DNA of 64,000 nucleotides from a methanogenic archaeon mixed culture ISO4-G1 (GCA_001563305.1 CP013703.1:372001-436000), one strand, 5' to 3'; positions 1 through 7,960 are shown, counted from the first letter of the stretch. A program made the numbers and translations. Notes: generated from the letters alone by a model not told the origin.

Positions 1-172
1 CCTCGTCGTACGGAACAAAGAGATCCGGCCTTCTCCTGATGTAGGCCAGCATCTCCCGTTTGTCCCGGGGGTCCGTTCTGGGATTCTCGAGGAGCTTCGT
101 GGCGTAGTGTTGCCTAGCGGAGACCGTCGGGGTGCTTTCGAGCTTGATATTCAGATAGAAAAAGTCTATCAT
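1..172 (-). CDS. Repeat-family protein, partial at left edge
   Basis: Open frame running off the left window edge; at least 57 residues are visible, beginning MIDFFYLNIKLES. The start ATG (172-170) overlaps the TGA stop of the preceding gene as ATGA, the usual coupling in this operon. The visible part is one copy of a roughly 45-residue repeat with the pattern Y-x3-LLENP-x10-YIRRRPDLF. The same repeat occurs once in the upstream neighbour and three times in the 315-aa protein at 15188-16135. Function is unknown. The sharing ties this leftward operon to the same mobile element. A frameshifted continuation of the upstream gene was considered, but the ATGA overlap favours a separate gene. Confidence 0.6.
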   Translation of the reverse strand, partial: MIDFFYLNIKLESTPTVSARQHYATKLLENPRTDPRDKREMLAYIRRRPDLFVPYDE

Positions 173-690
173 CTCGACCACATCCTCGGGAATAGTGCAC
201 TGATGCGGCTGACGAACGACATCTCGGGATCGTTGCCGTTGTGGATCCTTATCCTGTAGTTGACGTCGTCGGGATAATCGGGGGACTGCTCCGCAGGCGT
301 GAACAGATACGGCTTGTCCCTAACGTATTGAACCGCGACCTTGATGTTCTTCGTCGGGCTCCTGGGATTGCTGATGACCTTGTTAATGTAATTCTGCCTG
401 TCCGATACAGTTGATTTTCCTTTGAAGATCCTGTCGAGATATCCCGGGGTGAGCTCCCTGACGACCGGCCCGGTAATTCCCTTGGAGCCGTAGATGTCCA
501 CTAGCCCGTCGGGATAGGGTGCCTTGCAGCGACCCTTGCTCTTCGGCCCCATGCCCATTATCTTGGGATAGTTCTGGGGAATCATGTGATATGCTTTCCT
601 GTTCGGATCGGGTTCGTACTTCGCGGGTTCCGCCACGTAGTGCTCGCTGTACTTCCCGTACATCACGGGATTGCGTGCCCTTCTGGTCAT
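169..690 (-). CDS. Basic repeat-containing protein of the mobile element
   Basis: 173 residues, unrecognised. The first 80 residues are rich in Pro, Tyr, Lys and Arg. Residues about 84-135 form one copy of the element's repeat (RIFKGKS, then YINKVISNP, then VQYVRDKPYLF). The closest relative in the window is the first repeat of the 315-aa protein at 15188-16135 (RIFSGMS, YYNKIMTNP, RQYRDQNPQKF). There is no signal peptide or membrane segment, so it is probably cytoplasmic or inside a particle (inference). The ATG overlaps the nucleotidyltransferase stop (ATGA) and its own stop overlaps the next start, so three genes are translationally coupled. The function of the repeat is not known to me. 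Confidence 0.7.
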   Translation of the reverse strand: MTRRARNPVMYGKYSEHYVAEPAKYEPDPNRKAYHMIPQNYPKIMGMGPKSKGRCKAPYPDGLVDIYGSKGITGPVVRELTPGYLDRIFKGKSTVSDRQNYINKVISNPRSPTKNIKVAVQYVRDKPYLFTPAEQSPDYPDDVNYRIRIHNGNDPEMSFVSRISALFPRMWSR

Positions 691-1094
691 GGCGACACCT
701 CCAGTTCGATGATGTCCTTGGAGAATACTGCCTCATGGTCCGTGACGAGGTCATGGATGGAGATGTATCCGCTGCGGTTCCTGAGATACCTGACTACTTC
801 CTCCCTGGGCCATATCATAGCCGTGAACCAATTGGATGATCTGCATTCCATCTCCTTGTCCCTGAACTCCTTGGAATTCAGAGGGTACTTGGCCTCGAAC
901 TCGATGCCGATGTCCAGGTCTCCCAGGGTATCCTTCTCGGGGTCGTTGACGTACGATCCGAAGACGACCGCCCTCTTGATCCTGTAGCAGAAGCTGTCGT
1001 TGGCGTTCACCTGGAGTATGCGTTCCTTCACACCGTCGAGGAGCCTGTCCGCGGTGCTACGCTTGATCCTTATATCCTTCCTGGAGGATGTCAT
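687..1094 (-). CDS. Nucleotidyltransferase-fold protein (MNT/pol-beta type)
   Basis: 135 residues. The motif VVFGSY, ten residues, then DLDIGIE is the G-S-x(n)-D-x-D metal-binding signature of the pol-beta/MNT nucleotidyltransferase superfamily, near residues 44-65. Small members act as AMP-transferring antitoxins or resistance enzymes; which applies here cannot be read from sequence. The ATG at 1094 is preferred over a GTG at 1103 because GGAGGTG (1101-1107) sits 7-8 nt upstream of it. It heads a leftward operon with two repeat proteins and overlaps the next gene as ATGA. No HEPN partner is visible in the window; one could lie left of the edge. Confidence 0.75.
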   Translation of the reverse strand: MTSSRKDIRIKRSTADRLLDGVKERILQVNANDSFCYRIKRAVVFGSYVNDPEKDTLGDLDIGIEFEAKYPLNSKEFRDKEMECRSSNWFTAMIWPREEVVRYLRNRSGYISIHDLVTDHEAVFSKDIIELEVSP

Positions 1095-1138
1095 CAGAGA
1101 CACCTCCAGCTGATGCTGTTGCTGATTGTCGTTGACAT
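1094..1138 (-). CDS. Possible 14-codon leader peptide
   Basis: ATG at 1138 preceded by GGAAGG (about 1147-1152), encoding MSTTISNSISWRCL, with a TGA that overlaps the nucleotidyltransferase ATG as TGATG. The ribosome site of the downstream gene lies inside it, so it could couple or regulate translation. There is no family evidence; it may be chance. Confidence 0.3.
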   Translation of the reverse strand: MSTTISNSISWRCL

Positions 1139-1277
1139 ACTGTAACCTTCCTTTGTCCGGGGAATTGTTGAGAAGGTGCTCCCCGTCACCCGAAGGTCAT
1201 CCGGCACCGCCCTTTCGGGATCCTATGGTGCTGGAAACAGTGTCTTAGCCGATGTGCCTCTGGCAGTGATCGATTTA
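1139..1277. other. Intergenic region between divergent operons
   Basis: Separates the leftward nucleotidyltransferase operon from the rightward metallophosphoesterase. It holds GC-rich sequence at 1185-1225 that can fold (including a CTTCGG-type tetraloop at about 1190) and no convincing gene. I could not pick a clear TATA box for the leftward operon. Confidence 0.4.
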
Positions 1278-1315
1278 CTTATGCTGATTTAGCATAAGAT
1301 ATGAAGTATATAAAG
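1278..1315 (+). promoter_or_regulatory. Palindromic operator plus TATA box
   Basis: CTTATGCT (1278-1285) and AGCATAAG (1291-1298) form a perfect 8-bp inverted repeat with spacer GATTT. A TATA box, TATATAAAG, follows at 1307-1315, about 80 nt before the metallophosphoesterase ATG. A related palindrome lies upstream of the TATA box of the element's main operon at 16852-16877, suggesting one regulator controls both. Confidence 0.6.
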
Positions 1316-1394
1316 AATCGCTCAAAAACGATGCTTCCTAAGAGAAACTGAACAACCAGTAAAAACAAAATAATCTCCAACCAATTTCGAGACG

Positions 1395-3437
1395 ATGTCT
1401 CCGTCATATGATGAATACCATTATTCTCACTCGGATCCAGTGGATATAGAGGACGGATACGACAAGGATGCGGGCAAATTCTACCGCAGAGTCAAGACCA
1501 GGATCGGAGTGGAAATACAATACCTGGAATGGGATTCCATCGAAGAGTTCAAAGACTATATCGGAGACGACATCAAATATGCCAAGTTCGAATCCAACAA
1601 AGCTCTGGGCGCCACAGCGAAGCAAGGAAAGCAGGTAAAGAACGACAAGCTGTCTGAAGGGGACGCCCTAGAGGAAATGAAACTGAGATACAGCAACCGC
1701 TTTGAACCCGATTATATCGATAAGATGCTTCAGACGGACTCTCTAAAGAGCGAGACTGGACTGGTGGTCAATCCCGAGAACTACGATTGCGCAGCAGGTT
1801 TCATCAAATTCTACTATGTTTCCGACATCCATATCGACCATAAGATCAAGAATGCACTGATGAAATATGGACGGAGAGCAATATCAGCAGACATAGTCTC
1901 CCAGATAGCACAGAATCTCGTATTCTACACCAACAAGAACATCTTCCACTTCTCGCTGATAGCGGGGGACACATCCTTCACCCCATCGATAGCGCAGAGG
2001 TTCTACCAGAAGATGTACATGGGGAACACAGGCGACGAGGTGATCTATGTTCTGGGCAATCATGAGCTCTGGAGCTACGACAGGATGATCCCGTTCTCCA
2101 ATTTCATCAACCAGAGGAAGAAGGAATGGGCCGGGAACCTGTTGCACGACGACCTGCTGCTCTACATGTGGGACGATGAGAACTGGAATTTCTACAAGAA
2201 GAACAGGTACATGAGGAAGGCCGTTTACAGCTACTACGAAGTCATGGAGATGACGGATGAGGAGCTCCGGGAAGTGATGAAAAAGGCCATCGTAAGGATC
2301 CTGGGTGGAACGGGATTCTCGGCATATTCCACTGAATCCAATGCACGTACGGGGATCTACAGAGGTGCGATCACCCCGGAGGAGGATCTGAAGTACACGA
2401 TGAGATTCGAAGCCATGTATGAGCGCATCAGAAGTGTCGCCTCGGACCTGCAGGTGATCGTGCTGACGCATACGCCAAAAGAAAGCTGGTCCCAGGAACC
2501 TTATGAGCCCAATTGGATGTACGTCAACGGCCATACACACAACAACAGAATCCTCGAAGATCAGGAAAATAGGGTGTATTCAGACAACCAAATAGGATAC
2601 AACACGGATTTGGACGAGATACACTTCAAACAGTTCAGTCTGGATCCTGGAACCGACATCTTCTCAGAGCTCGAAGACGGAATACACCAGATCGGCCGCG
2701 AGGATTTCATCAGATTCCATCAGGGAAGAGGCATCATAGTCAATTTCAACAGGAACGGAACCGTATATCTCCTCAAGAGAAAAGGACTCCACTTTTTCGT
2801 CTACAGGAATGAGAAGGACATACTGTTCCTGATGAAAGGTGGCCGGATAGAGAAAGCGGATCACCAGGATATCGACTACTACTATGAGAACCTCGGAAGA
2901 TATAGCGATGCGATAGAATCGTTCATGGTGCCGTTCACCGAACTGGAGAAAAAAGTATCCGGAGCGATAAGGGCTATAGGCGGACTGGGAAGGATACACG
3001 GAGCGATAGTGGACATAGACTGGTATAATCACATCTACGTGAATCCGTTCGATGGCACTCTGACTCCATATTATGCTCTGAACAAGAGGGAGAAGTGGGC
3101 CTACCAGAACATACCGAGTCTGCTGGCAGACAGATTGCCGCACATGTACAGGAAACTGGAAATAGCCCAGTCGGAAGGCTCTCACGACGGAGGATTATCT
3201 TTGATAAGGGGAGACCAGCTGGAGATTAGCGATAAGAAGACGTACGTCAACGATGAGGAGATCTACGACTATAACCTGATCATCTACAATTTCCAGCGGA
3301 TCAGAAGCAGCTGTTTAATAAGGGAGTGGGACGAGCGCGTACTGAACATGCCTGAAAAAGAAGCTGGAAAAGAAATTGTGCAATCATTGGGGACAGTTGA
3401 TTATCTGCCACCAGGCGATCGATCAGCGATTGATTGA
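1395..3437 (+). CDS. Large calcineurin-like metallophosphoesterase
   Basis: 680 residues. The central domain carries the full metallophosphoesterase set: SDIHIDH (D144, H146), AGDTS (D192), LGNHE (N222, H223), LTHTP (H359) and GHTH (H380, H382), ligands of the two-metal centre. The substrate (nucleic acid, nucleotide or protein phosphate) cannot be deduced. The N-terminal 130 residues and C-terminal 280 residues match nothing I recognise, and the protein is much longer than typical single-domain phosphoesterases. It is the only rightward gene of the element, convergent with rep, under a promoter whose palindrome resembles that of the main operon. A role in element maintenance or host interaction is inference. 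Confidence 0.85.
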   Translation: MSPSYDEYHYSHSDPVDIEDGYDKDAGKFYRRVKTRIGVEIQYLEWDSIEEFKDYIGDDIKYAKFESNKALGATAKQGKQVKNDKLSEGDALEEMKLRYSNRFEPDYIDKMLQTDSLKSETGLVVNPENYDCAAGFIKFYYVSDIHIDHKIKNALMKYGRRAISADIVSQIAQNLVFYTNKNIFHFSLIAGDTSFTPSIAQRFYQKMYMGNTGDEVIYVLGNHELWSYDRMIPFSNFINQRKKEWAGNLLHDDLLLYMWDDENWNFYKKNRYMRKAVYSYYEVMEMTDEELREVMKKAIVRILGGTGFSAYSTESNARTGIYRGAITPEEDLKYTMRFEAMYERIRSVASDLQVIVLTHTPKESWSQEPYEPNWMYVNGHTHNNRILEDQENRVYSDNQIGYNTDLDEIHFKQFSLDPGTDIFSELEDGIHQIGREDFIRFHQGRGIIVNFNRNGTVYLLKRKGLHFFVYRNEKDILFLMKGGRIEKADHQDIDYYYENLGRYSDAIESFMVPFTELEKKVSGAIRAIGGLGRIHGAIVDIDWYNHIYVNPFDGTLTPYYALNKREKWAYQNIPSLLADRLPHMYRKLEIAQSEGSHDGGLSLIRGDQLEISDKKTYVNDEEIYDYNLIIYNFQRIRSSCLIREWDERVLNMPEKEAGKEIVQSLGTVDYLPPGDRSAID

Positions 3438-3516
3438 GTCAAATAAAAGAAGGATGCCGTACCGCTGCGGAGATTCAATCGGCATCCTTCGCTATCATAT
3501 TGTCTATGCAATCGGT

Positions 3517-5073
3517 TCAAATGGAATCTTTATCACTGATGGGTGTGTCCGAGGGACCGAAGGCCTTGCGCTGCCTTCTAAGATAATATTCGTCTGGCCT
3601 GTCGAACGGTCCGTCCATGACGATGTCGTTCTCGTTGCCCGGGAGTCCGAGCTCGACCGTGGATGCGGCGAAGGGGACGTTCCTGGCGAATCCGATCACA
3701 TCCATGCCCTCCTCCTTCATCTGAGGCTTCAGTCTTTCGTATTCCCTCTTGACCATCCTGAACTGCGGCGCGGGGACTTTGACCTCGACATCCTGGATGT
3801 ACCTGACCGGTTCGCCCAGATGGTCGTCGTGGCCGTCGAATGTTCTTAGTATTGCACCGCAGTGCTTGCATGCTCTCAAGGTATACTGCCTCTTGGTGTC
3901 CAGAGTCTTCAGCTTGCCTTTCGAGAGCGATCCCCAGTACCTGCATCTGATGTCGCCGCGGAGCCTGTCCATTGTCCATTCGAGCCAGTCTATGTCGGTG
4001 ACGTCGCCCACCATGCGCCCCCTGTTCCTGGAGAGATCCTCGTAGTCCTTCTCGGAAAAATGCGCATCCTTGGACTTGAGCCCGGGAATCATATGGTCCA
4101 AGAAATCGAGGTCCCAATCGACATCGTCGGCCGACCTCTCGTGTATGCCGAGACCCTGGTGGGTGCTGATGTACGCTATCGTATGCCTTATGCTCTGTAT
4201 GCCCTCCTCGGCATGGATCTTCTTGATAACCCATCCGGGAAAGGCCTTCCTGAAGCCCGTTGTGTCGATGAAGCCGAACAGCAGCGAGTGGAAATGGGGC
4301 GAGAACTTCCATTCCAATTGTTCGAACTGTCTCCATGGATGGAAGATCGTGATTCCTCCCGACGCGCCGAACTCCTGCAATGCGCTGGTGATCAGCTGGT
4401 AGAGGGCATCGTAGTGCTCCTTGTCCTGGACCATGCACTTGGCCCATTCCTGGGGAGGGCTTATCACCCAATGGCCCAGAGGAGGGACTTCCTGGCCCGA
4501 TTTCCTCCAGATCGTCTCATGGTATCTGAAGTGCTTCTCCACCTTCATCCCGTCCCTGATGGCGGTGTCGTTCATGCACAGAGGGCATCTGAGGCTCCAG
4601 CAGTGGAGGCGCTTGGCCTTGATGTGATGGTCGGCATCCTCCGGGCAAGCGGTGTAGACGTACCCGTTTCCTGATTTGCTGCGGATGAAACCGCAGTGCC
4701 TGACCTTCGGCCTCATGAGGTCGTGGGCGGGCATCTGCCATTCGATGTAGTCGTGGTCCTGTTTGCTGAAGACTATCTCCTGGCCGAACAGCCCCCTGAG
4801 ACGGTAGTTCCCTTCCTGATCGGGGATGCTTTGCTGAACCCTTCCATAGGCGTCGAGGACGCTCGTACCCAATTGCTTCGCAAGTGTAAGGTACTCTATG
4901 GCAGGATACTTACTACTCTCTATAGGGAGGTTCTTGACATAGTAGACGACGGGGTGCTCTGAGAGGGCGTTCTGGATGGAAAGCTGCTGGCGCTCCGCCC
5001 TCTCCATGTCGCGGTGGAAGGAGGCGAGGCGGCGCTCATCGTTGATAGAATCGTAGTATTCCAATGAATTCAT
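3517..5073 (-). CDS. HUH-family rolling-circle replication initiator (Rep)
   Basis: 518 residues. SPHFHSLLFG (H260, H262) is the HUH metal-binding motif of rolling-circle Rep/relaxase enzymes. HWVISPP (201-207) fits motif 1, and Y301 in AYISTH is a candidate catalytic tyrosine of motif 3. Two Cys clusters (C158, C163, C166 and C402, C405) suggest zinc-binding, as in several archaeal plasmid and virus Reps. It is expected to nick one strand at the origin and prime replication from the 3' end. It is the last gene of the element's minus-strand block, separated from it by a 229-bp structured region that is a candidate origin. There is no ribosome site in front of ATG 5073, and a GGGGGA/TCCCCC hairpin lies 15 nt upstream. 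It could instead be a transposase-type HUH, but no transposon ends are visible. Confidence 0.85.
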   Translation of the reverse strand: MNSLEYYDSINDERRLASFHRDMERAERQQLSIQNALSEHPVVYYVKNLPIESSKYPAIEYLTLAKQLGTSVLDAYGRVQQSIPDQEGNYRLRGLFGQEIVFSKQDHDYIEWQMPAHDLMRPKVRHCGFIRSKSGNGYVYTACPEDADHHIKAKRLHCWSLRCPLCMNDTAIRDGMKVEKHFRYHETIWRKSGQEVPPLGHWVISPPQEWAKCMVQDKEHYDALYQLITSALQEFGASGGITIFHPWRQFEQLEWKFSPHFHSLLFGFIDTTGFRKAFPGWVIKKIHAEEGIQSIRHTIAYISTHQGLGIHERSADDVDWDLDFLDHMIPGLKSKDAHFSEKDYEDLSRNRGRMVGDVTDIDWLEWTMDRLRGDIRCRYWGSLSKGKLKTLDTKRQYTLRACKHCGAILRTFDGHDDHLGEPVRYIQDVEVKVPAPQFRMVKREYERLKPQMKEEGMDVIGFARNVPFAASTVELGLPGNENDIVMDGPFDRPDEYYLRRQRKAFGPSDTPISDKDSI

Positions 5074-5087
5074 CTTATCGGATGGTT

Positions 5088-5103
5088 GGGGGATGAGTCC
5101 CCC
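5088..5103 (-). terminator. Hairpin upstream of rep
   Basis: Perfect GGGGGA/TCCCCC stem with a four-base loop, 15 nt before the rep ATG. It could end upstream transcription, shield rep translation, or form part of the origin. Confidence 0.35.
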
Positions 5104-5142
5104 GGCTTGTTCGAATGTGTATGTGCCAGATATGGGAAAGAC

Positions 5143-5184
5143 GGCCGTCGGGGCTGCGGACGGGCCGCAACGCCCGCGACGGCC
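5143..5184. promoter_or_regulatory. Nested hairpin, candidate double-strand origin
   Basis: Outer 8-bp arms GGCCGTCG/CGACGGCC enclose an inner TGCGG/CCGCA hairpin with loop ACGGG, giving a cruciform-capable structure next to rep. Extruded hairpins of this kind present the nick site to HUH Rep proteins (family knowledge). Confidence 0.45.
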
Positions 5185-5302
5185 TGTATTGACGCCGACT
5201 CACTTCGCTGTCGCTTGTTCGTCGGCTACCATGGGGATAGGGACGTGGTGTGCGTGCGGAGGGGTGCCTCGAGGACGGGACGGTTCGTTCAAGCTGACGC
5301 TT

Positions 5303-5641
5303 TCACTCACCGTCCCTGAAAGGGTCGTCCTGCGTGGGTGCAGGAGGGACGATCCTGACCGTCCTGTCGCCCATCCACGCGCTGTAGTGGGAGACCCTGT
5401 CCAGATGGGATGCCCTGCTGACAGCAGTCGCCATGGCTGTGTCGAGCTTGCGCTTGCCCAGGAGCTTCACGAACGGATGGTCCGACACTCCGAAGATCTC
5501 GTAGTAGGTCATCCATCCGAAGTACTCCCTCGCATCCAGAGGGTCGCACAGTGCGATCTCCGGAGGCAGCGGGATCCTCGACGACGCCCTCAGCGAGAGC
5601 ATCCTGTCCGTCTCCCTGTCCGATGAGAAGTTGACCGTCAT
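5303..5641 (-). CDS. Hypothetical protein after the packaging ATPase
   Basis: 112 residues starting MTVNFSSDRETDR. The start at 5641 is chosen because it overlaps the ATPase stop as ATGA; a longer open frame to 5737 lies inside the ATPase gene. It is soluble, with no signal or membrane segment. The middle (about residues 28-60) is aromatic-rich (REYFGWMTYYEIFG) and the tail is Pro- and Asp-rich. No family recognised. It is tightly coupled to the ATPase and may be its partner (inference). The stop lies within the inverted repeat 5277-5316. Confidence 0.65.
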   Translation of the reverse strand: MTVNFSSDRETDRMLSLRASSRIPLPPEIALCDPLDAREYFGWMTYYEIFGVSDHPFVKLLGKRKLDTAMATAVSRASHLDRVSHYSAWMGDRTVRIVPPAPTQDDPFRDGE

Positions 5642-6261
5642 ATGGCCACATCCCTGAGCATATGGCTGTTCCTGTAGCTCCACCACGGCACCTTTGGTAT
5701 AGGGACGCACTCGTTGAACTTCGGGAAGAAGCACCACGAGCGCCTGTCCACTTCGGGATACATCATGCTGGCCTCGTCGATGTAGTCGTTGGCCACGATC
5801 TGGTCGGTCCTGTATTCGGGCCTCTCGAACCTGATGTCGTCCTCGTGCATGTACTTCCTAAGGAACACCGTGTCCTGCGATCTCACGAAGGCCACATCCG
5901 TGTCGGCCATGGACTGTGTTGTGATGCAGACCACGGTCGACTTGTGGGATATGACCCCGAGCCACCTCTGGAGGGTGTTGTCCTTGGAGGATCCCCTGGA
6001 CGGGAACGACCTGTTCACATCGTCGATTATCACGACGCTTCCCACGGATATCTCGCCAGGTTCCCTGGCCTTGCGGTAACCCGGGAATATCGAGATGTCG
6101 AAGTCCGCCGAATCCAGCATGTAGATCGGACGGTCCTTCCACACGAGGCTGACCAGGCTGTGGAGGCTGCAGGATTTGCCCTGTTTGCCGCTGCCCACTG
6201 CGATGATGACACCGTGCTCCATGCCGCCGATGTAATCGAGGGCGTCGCTGTCCGGTATCAT
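5638..6261 (-). CDS. P-loop ATPase, packaging/assembly type
   Basis: 207 residues. Walker A is GSGKQGKS (residues 23-30); Walker B is SVVIIDDV (75-82), followed by an Arg/Ser-rich turn and a strand ending CITTQS (sensor-like). Small ATPases of this form occur as HerA/FtsK-like packaging enzymes, as the pleolipovirus NTPase, and as the Zot/pI assembly ATPase of inoviruses; the sequence alone does not settle which. It follows a two-helix membrane protein with which it overlaps (ATGA), so the pair may form a membrane assembly complex. There is no transmembrane segment of its own, unlike Zot, which favours the HerA/pleolipovirus-like reading. Confidence 0.75.
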   Translation of the reverse strand: MIPDSDALDYIGGMEHGVIIAVGSGKQGKSCSLHSLVSLVWKDRPIYMLDSADFDISIFPGYRKAREPGEISVGSVVIIDDVNRSFPSRGSSKDNTLQRWLGVISHKSTVVCITTQSMADTDVAFVRSQDTVFLRKYMHEDDIRFERPEYRTDQIVANDYIDEASMMYPEVDRRSWCFFPKFNECVPIPKVPWWSYRNSHMLRDVAI

Positions 6262-7010
6262 CGGATGTCCTCCTGCACATCGTCACCTCCTTCGGGATTG
6301 GGCTGTGCCTCATGGTAGTCCGATGGACCGCCAGAGGAACCCGTGCTGACGCCGACCGCATTGGCCGCCCTGTCGAGATGCCTCTTGAGAGCTTCGCCTG
6401 CGAACTGGAGTCCGTAGACCTCCGGGACATCCATCATCTTGAGGTTGTCCTCCATGACCTTGTCCAGCGTGTCATGCCACTCGTTGTAGACTTTCTCCTT
6501 GGTGAAGACCATTATCGCATCGTGCTCGTGTACCCATCCGTAATCGATCATCCCCTGTACAAGGTCCACCCTGTTGGCCAGATAGACCGGATTCCCTCCG
6601 GGGCTGTGATAGAGCACGTTGTTCCCGGACTGGTTGAGGAACCTGAACAGGCCCTCGGGTATCATGAGAGCCTGTACGGTATGATTCTCCGGATCCAGCG
6701 ATATGACCACGCGGAAGTCGGGCTGGTGGACCAGCCTGGCGAAGTACCTTCCGAGGATCCATCCCACGACAGGTCCGACGAAGACGTACCAGTTCTCCTT
6801 CAGAAGCATCAGGATTTCCTGCCAGTCGATGATATCCCTGTTCACGTAGACAAGGGCCGCCACGACAATGGCCAGCAGGATGCCCAGGATGATCAGCCCC
6901 TTGCCGGAGACCGCATCCCAGAACGTCCTTCCCGTCACAGGCTGCTGCATGTCCTGCATCTGGACATCAGGGTACTGCTGGAGCTGGGGGTCAGAAGGCA
7001 TCTCTGACAT
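6258..7010 (-). CDS. Two-helix membrane protein, ATPase partner
   Basis: 250 residues. A polar Gln- and Pro-rich N-terminus (1-35) precedes two hydrophobic segments at about 38-57 (GLIILGILLAIVVAALVYV) and 76-93, then a soluble domain (100-215) and an acidic Gly/Pro tail. It overlaps the ATPase start (ATGA) and begins inside the end of the 28-aa gene. A membrane-bound protein next to the ATPase suggests a docking or egress component (inference). No family recognised. A second Met at 7001 is an alternative start. Confidence 0.7.
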   Translation of the reverse strand: MSEMPSDPQLQQYPDVQMQDMQQPVTGRTFWDAVSGKGLIILGILLAIVVAALVYVNRDIIDWQEILMLLKENWYVFVGPVVGWILGRYFARLVHQPDFRVVISLDPENHTVQALMIPEGLFRFLNQSGNNVLYHSPGGNPVYLANRVDLVQGMIDYGWVHEHDAIMVFTKEKVYNEWHDTLDKVMEDNLKMMDVPEVYGLQFAGEALKRHLDRAANAVGVSTGSSGGPSDYHEAQPNPEGGDDVQEDIR

Positions 7011-7077
7011 CCATATCCATCCTCCTCGACATCCTGATGTACGACCATCTGAACGTCAGGATCGCGAGCAGTAGCAT
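6991..7077 (-). CDS. 28-aa membrane miniprotein
   Basis: Starts MLLLAILTFRWSY and ends MDMDVRDAF. The ATG overlaps the previous stop by one base (TGATG) and the gene ends inside the start of the 250-aa gene, which supports it as a real coupled gene despite its size. It has one short hydrophobic N-terminal stretch and a basic middle. It resembles the tiny membrane proteins of small archaeal and filamentous viruses only in layout. Confidence 0.45.
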   Translation of the reverse strand: MLLLAILTFRWSYIRMSRRMDMDVRDAF

Positions 7078-7268
7078 CACAAGGGCAGATACTGCGGCCA
7101 ATCCCTCACCCCCGAGTAGAACACCATCCCTCCGAGGAAGGACAGTATGCCTCCGAACGTCAGGAAGGAGAGCTCCTCGGGTATCCCCAGGACATCGCTC
7201 AGATAGGGCGACACCCATGAGGACACCAGGAAGAGCCCCACGCCTGCCATCATGCGCATCGGTCTCAT
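7077..7268 (-). CDS. 63-aa membrane protein
   Basis: Begins MRPMRMMAGVGLF. The start at 7268 is set by an ATGA overlap with the previous gene's stop; a longer frame to 7343 would run into that gene. It has two hydrophobic segments (GVGLFLVSSWVSPYL and LTFGGILSFLGGMVFYSGV), so a small two-pass membrane protein. One of a run of tiny membrane proteins between the spikes and the ATPase. No family recognised. Confidence 0.65.
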   Translation of the reverse strand: MRPMRMMAGVGLFLVSSWVSPYLSDVLGIPEELSFLTFGGILSFLGGMVFYSGVRDWPQYLPL

Positions 7269-7558
7269 CTCATCCCTCCGCAGTCGCACTTGGAGATCTC
7301 CGAGTAGAACGCAAGGTAGATGACGATGCATTCCAGCGCACATACGAAGAACAGGATGAACCCGGCCATCAGCCAGAACACCGTGGGATCCGTCGGGATG
7401 TTGTCCACTATCGTCTTGGCGACGGTGTTGCCCGTGCTGTCCGATAGAAGACTACCAAGGGATTCCCCGGTGCCGAGTGTGACGATCAGGTCGAGGATGA
7501 ACGCGGCGTTGAGCAGTCCCGCCAGGAGGGGGACCCAGAAGATCATCTTCTCTCCCAT
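7265..7558 (-). CDS. 97-aa two-pass membrane protein
   Basis: Begins MGEKMIFWVPLLAG, with a GGAGGAG ribosome site just upstream inside the preceding gene. Hydrophobic segments lie at about residues 5-28 and 66-90, separated by a Ser/Thr/Asp-rich loop. The tail ISKCDCGGMR has two Cys in CxC. It overlaps the previous gene by 16 bases and the next by ATGA. Probable virion or assembly membrane protein (inference from position between spikes and ATPase). Confidence 0.65.
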   Translation of the reverse strand: MGEKMIFWVPLLAGLLNAAFILDLIVTLGTGESLGSLLSDSTGNTVAKTIVDNIPTDPTVFWLMAGFILFFVCALECIVIYLAFYSEISKCDCGGMR

Positions 7559-7959
7559 CTGCGCTCCTCCTCGTTGTACCTGTGGTTCCTTGTGTTCTGG
7601 ATGATCGGCGTCTCGAGGTATTCCCTGTTCAGTCCGTAGTTGGACCTGAGGTAGTTGATGATGTATCTCAGGACGAGTACCATCATCACCACGAACCCGA
7701 ATATTATCAGGATCTGGGCCGCATCCTGGCTGATGCCAAGGGTGGTGGCCACCACGTTGGAAGCACCCCCGTTGAGGAACAGGTAGGTGAATCCTCCTGC
7801 AATGGCCACCTTGAAGGCATTGCCCCAAGTGATCACTGTCTTGGCACCGGCCTGGATAGCCTCGCTGGCGACCTTTGTAGTGGAAGCCGTAGCGGCAGCT
7901 GAGCCTCCTCTTCCGAAGAGTTTGCTTACCGCTTTGGCAAGACTGCTCCAGGCTGACAT
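7543..7959 (-). CDS. 138-aa membrane protein, possible internal membrane/coat protein
   Basis: Start MSAWSSLAKAV at 7959, with a GGAGG site 10 nt upstream and directly after the stop of the InlB-repeat spike. The N-terminal 45 residues are Ala/Gly/Ser-rich, then come two hydrophobic segments (about 46-66 and 78-103) and a strongly charged tail (NEEERRWERR). This is similar in layout to pleolipovirus VP3-like internal membrane proteins, which also sit beside the spike gene; no sequence similarity is claimed. Confidence 0.65.
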   Translation of the reverse strand: MSAWSSLAKAVSKLFGRGGSAAATASTTKVASEAIQAGAKTVITWGNAFKVAIAGGFTYLFLNGGASNVVATTLGISQDAAQILIIFGFVVMMVLVLRYIINYLRSNYGLNREYLETPIIQNTRNHRYNEEERRWERR

Positions 7960-7960
7960 C

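Larger units (their letters stand above)
5074..5302. other. Candidate rolling-circle origin, structured non-coding region
   Basis: GC-rich gap between rep and the rest of the operon. It contains a GGGGGA/TCCCCC hairpin (5088-5103); one copy of the window-wide word ATGTGCCAGA (5121-5130); a nested stem with arms GGCCGTCG (5143-5150) and CGACGGCC (5177-5184) enclosing TGCGG-ACGGG-CCGCA (5155-5169); and GGGACGGT (5277-5284) paired with ACCGTCCC (5309-5316), which spans the stop of the 112-aa gene. Hairpins beside an HUH rep gene are the usual place for its nick site. No nick has been shown, so the origin call is inference. Confidence 0.5.

Noticed and set aside
169-172. Frameshift joining the 173-aa gene to the left partial gene
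   Set aside because: The reading frame upstream in the other phase is not protein-like, and an ATGA overlap gives a normal coupled start.
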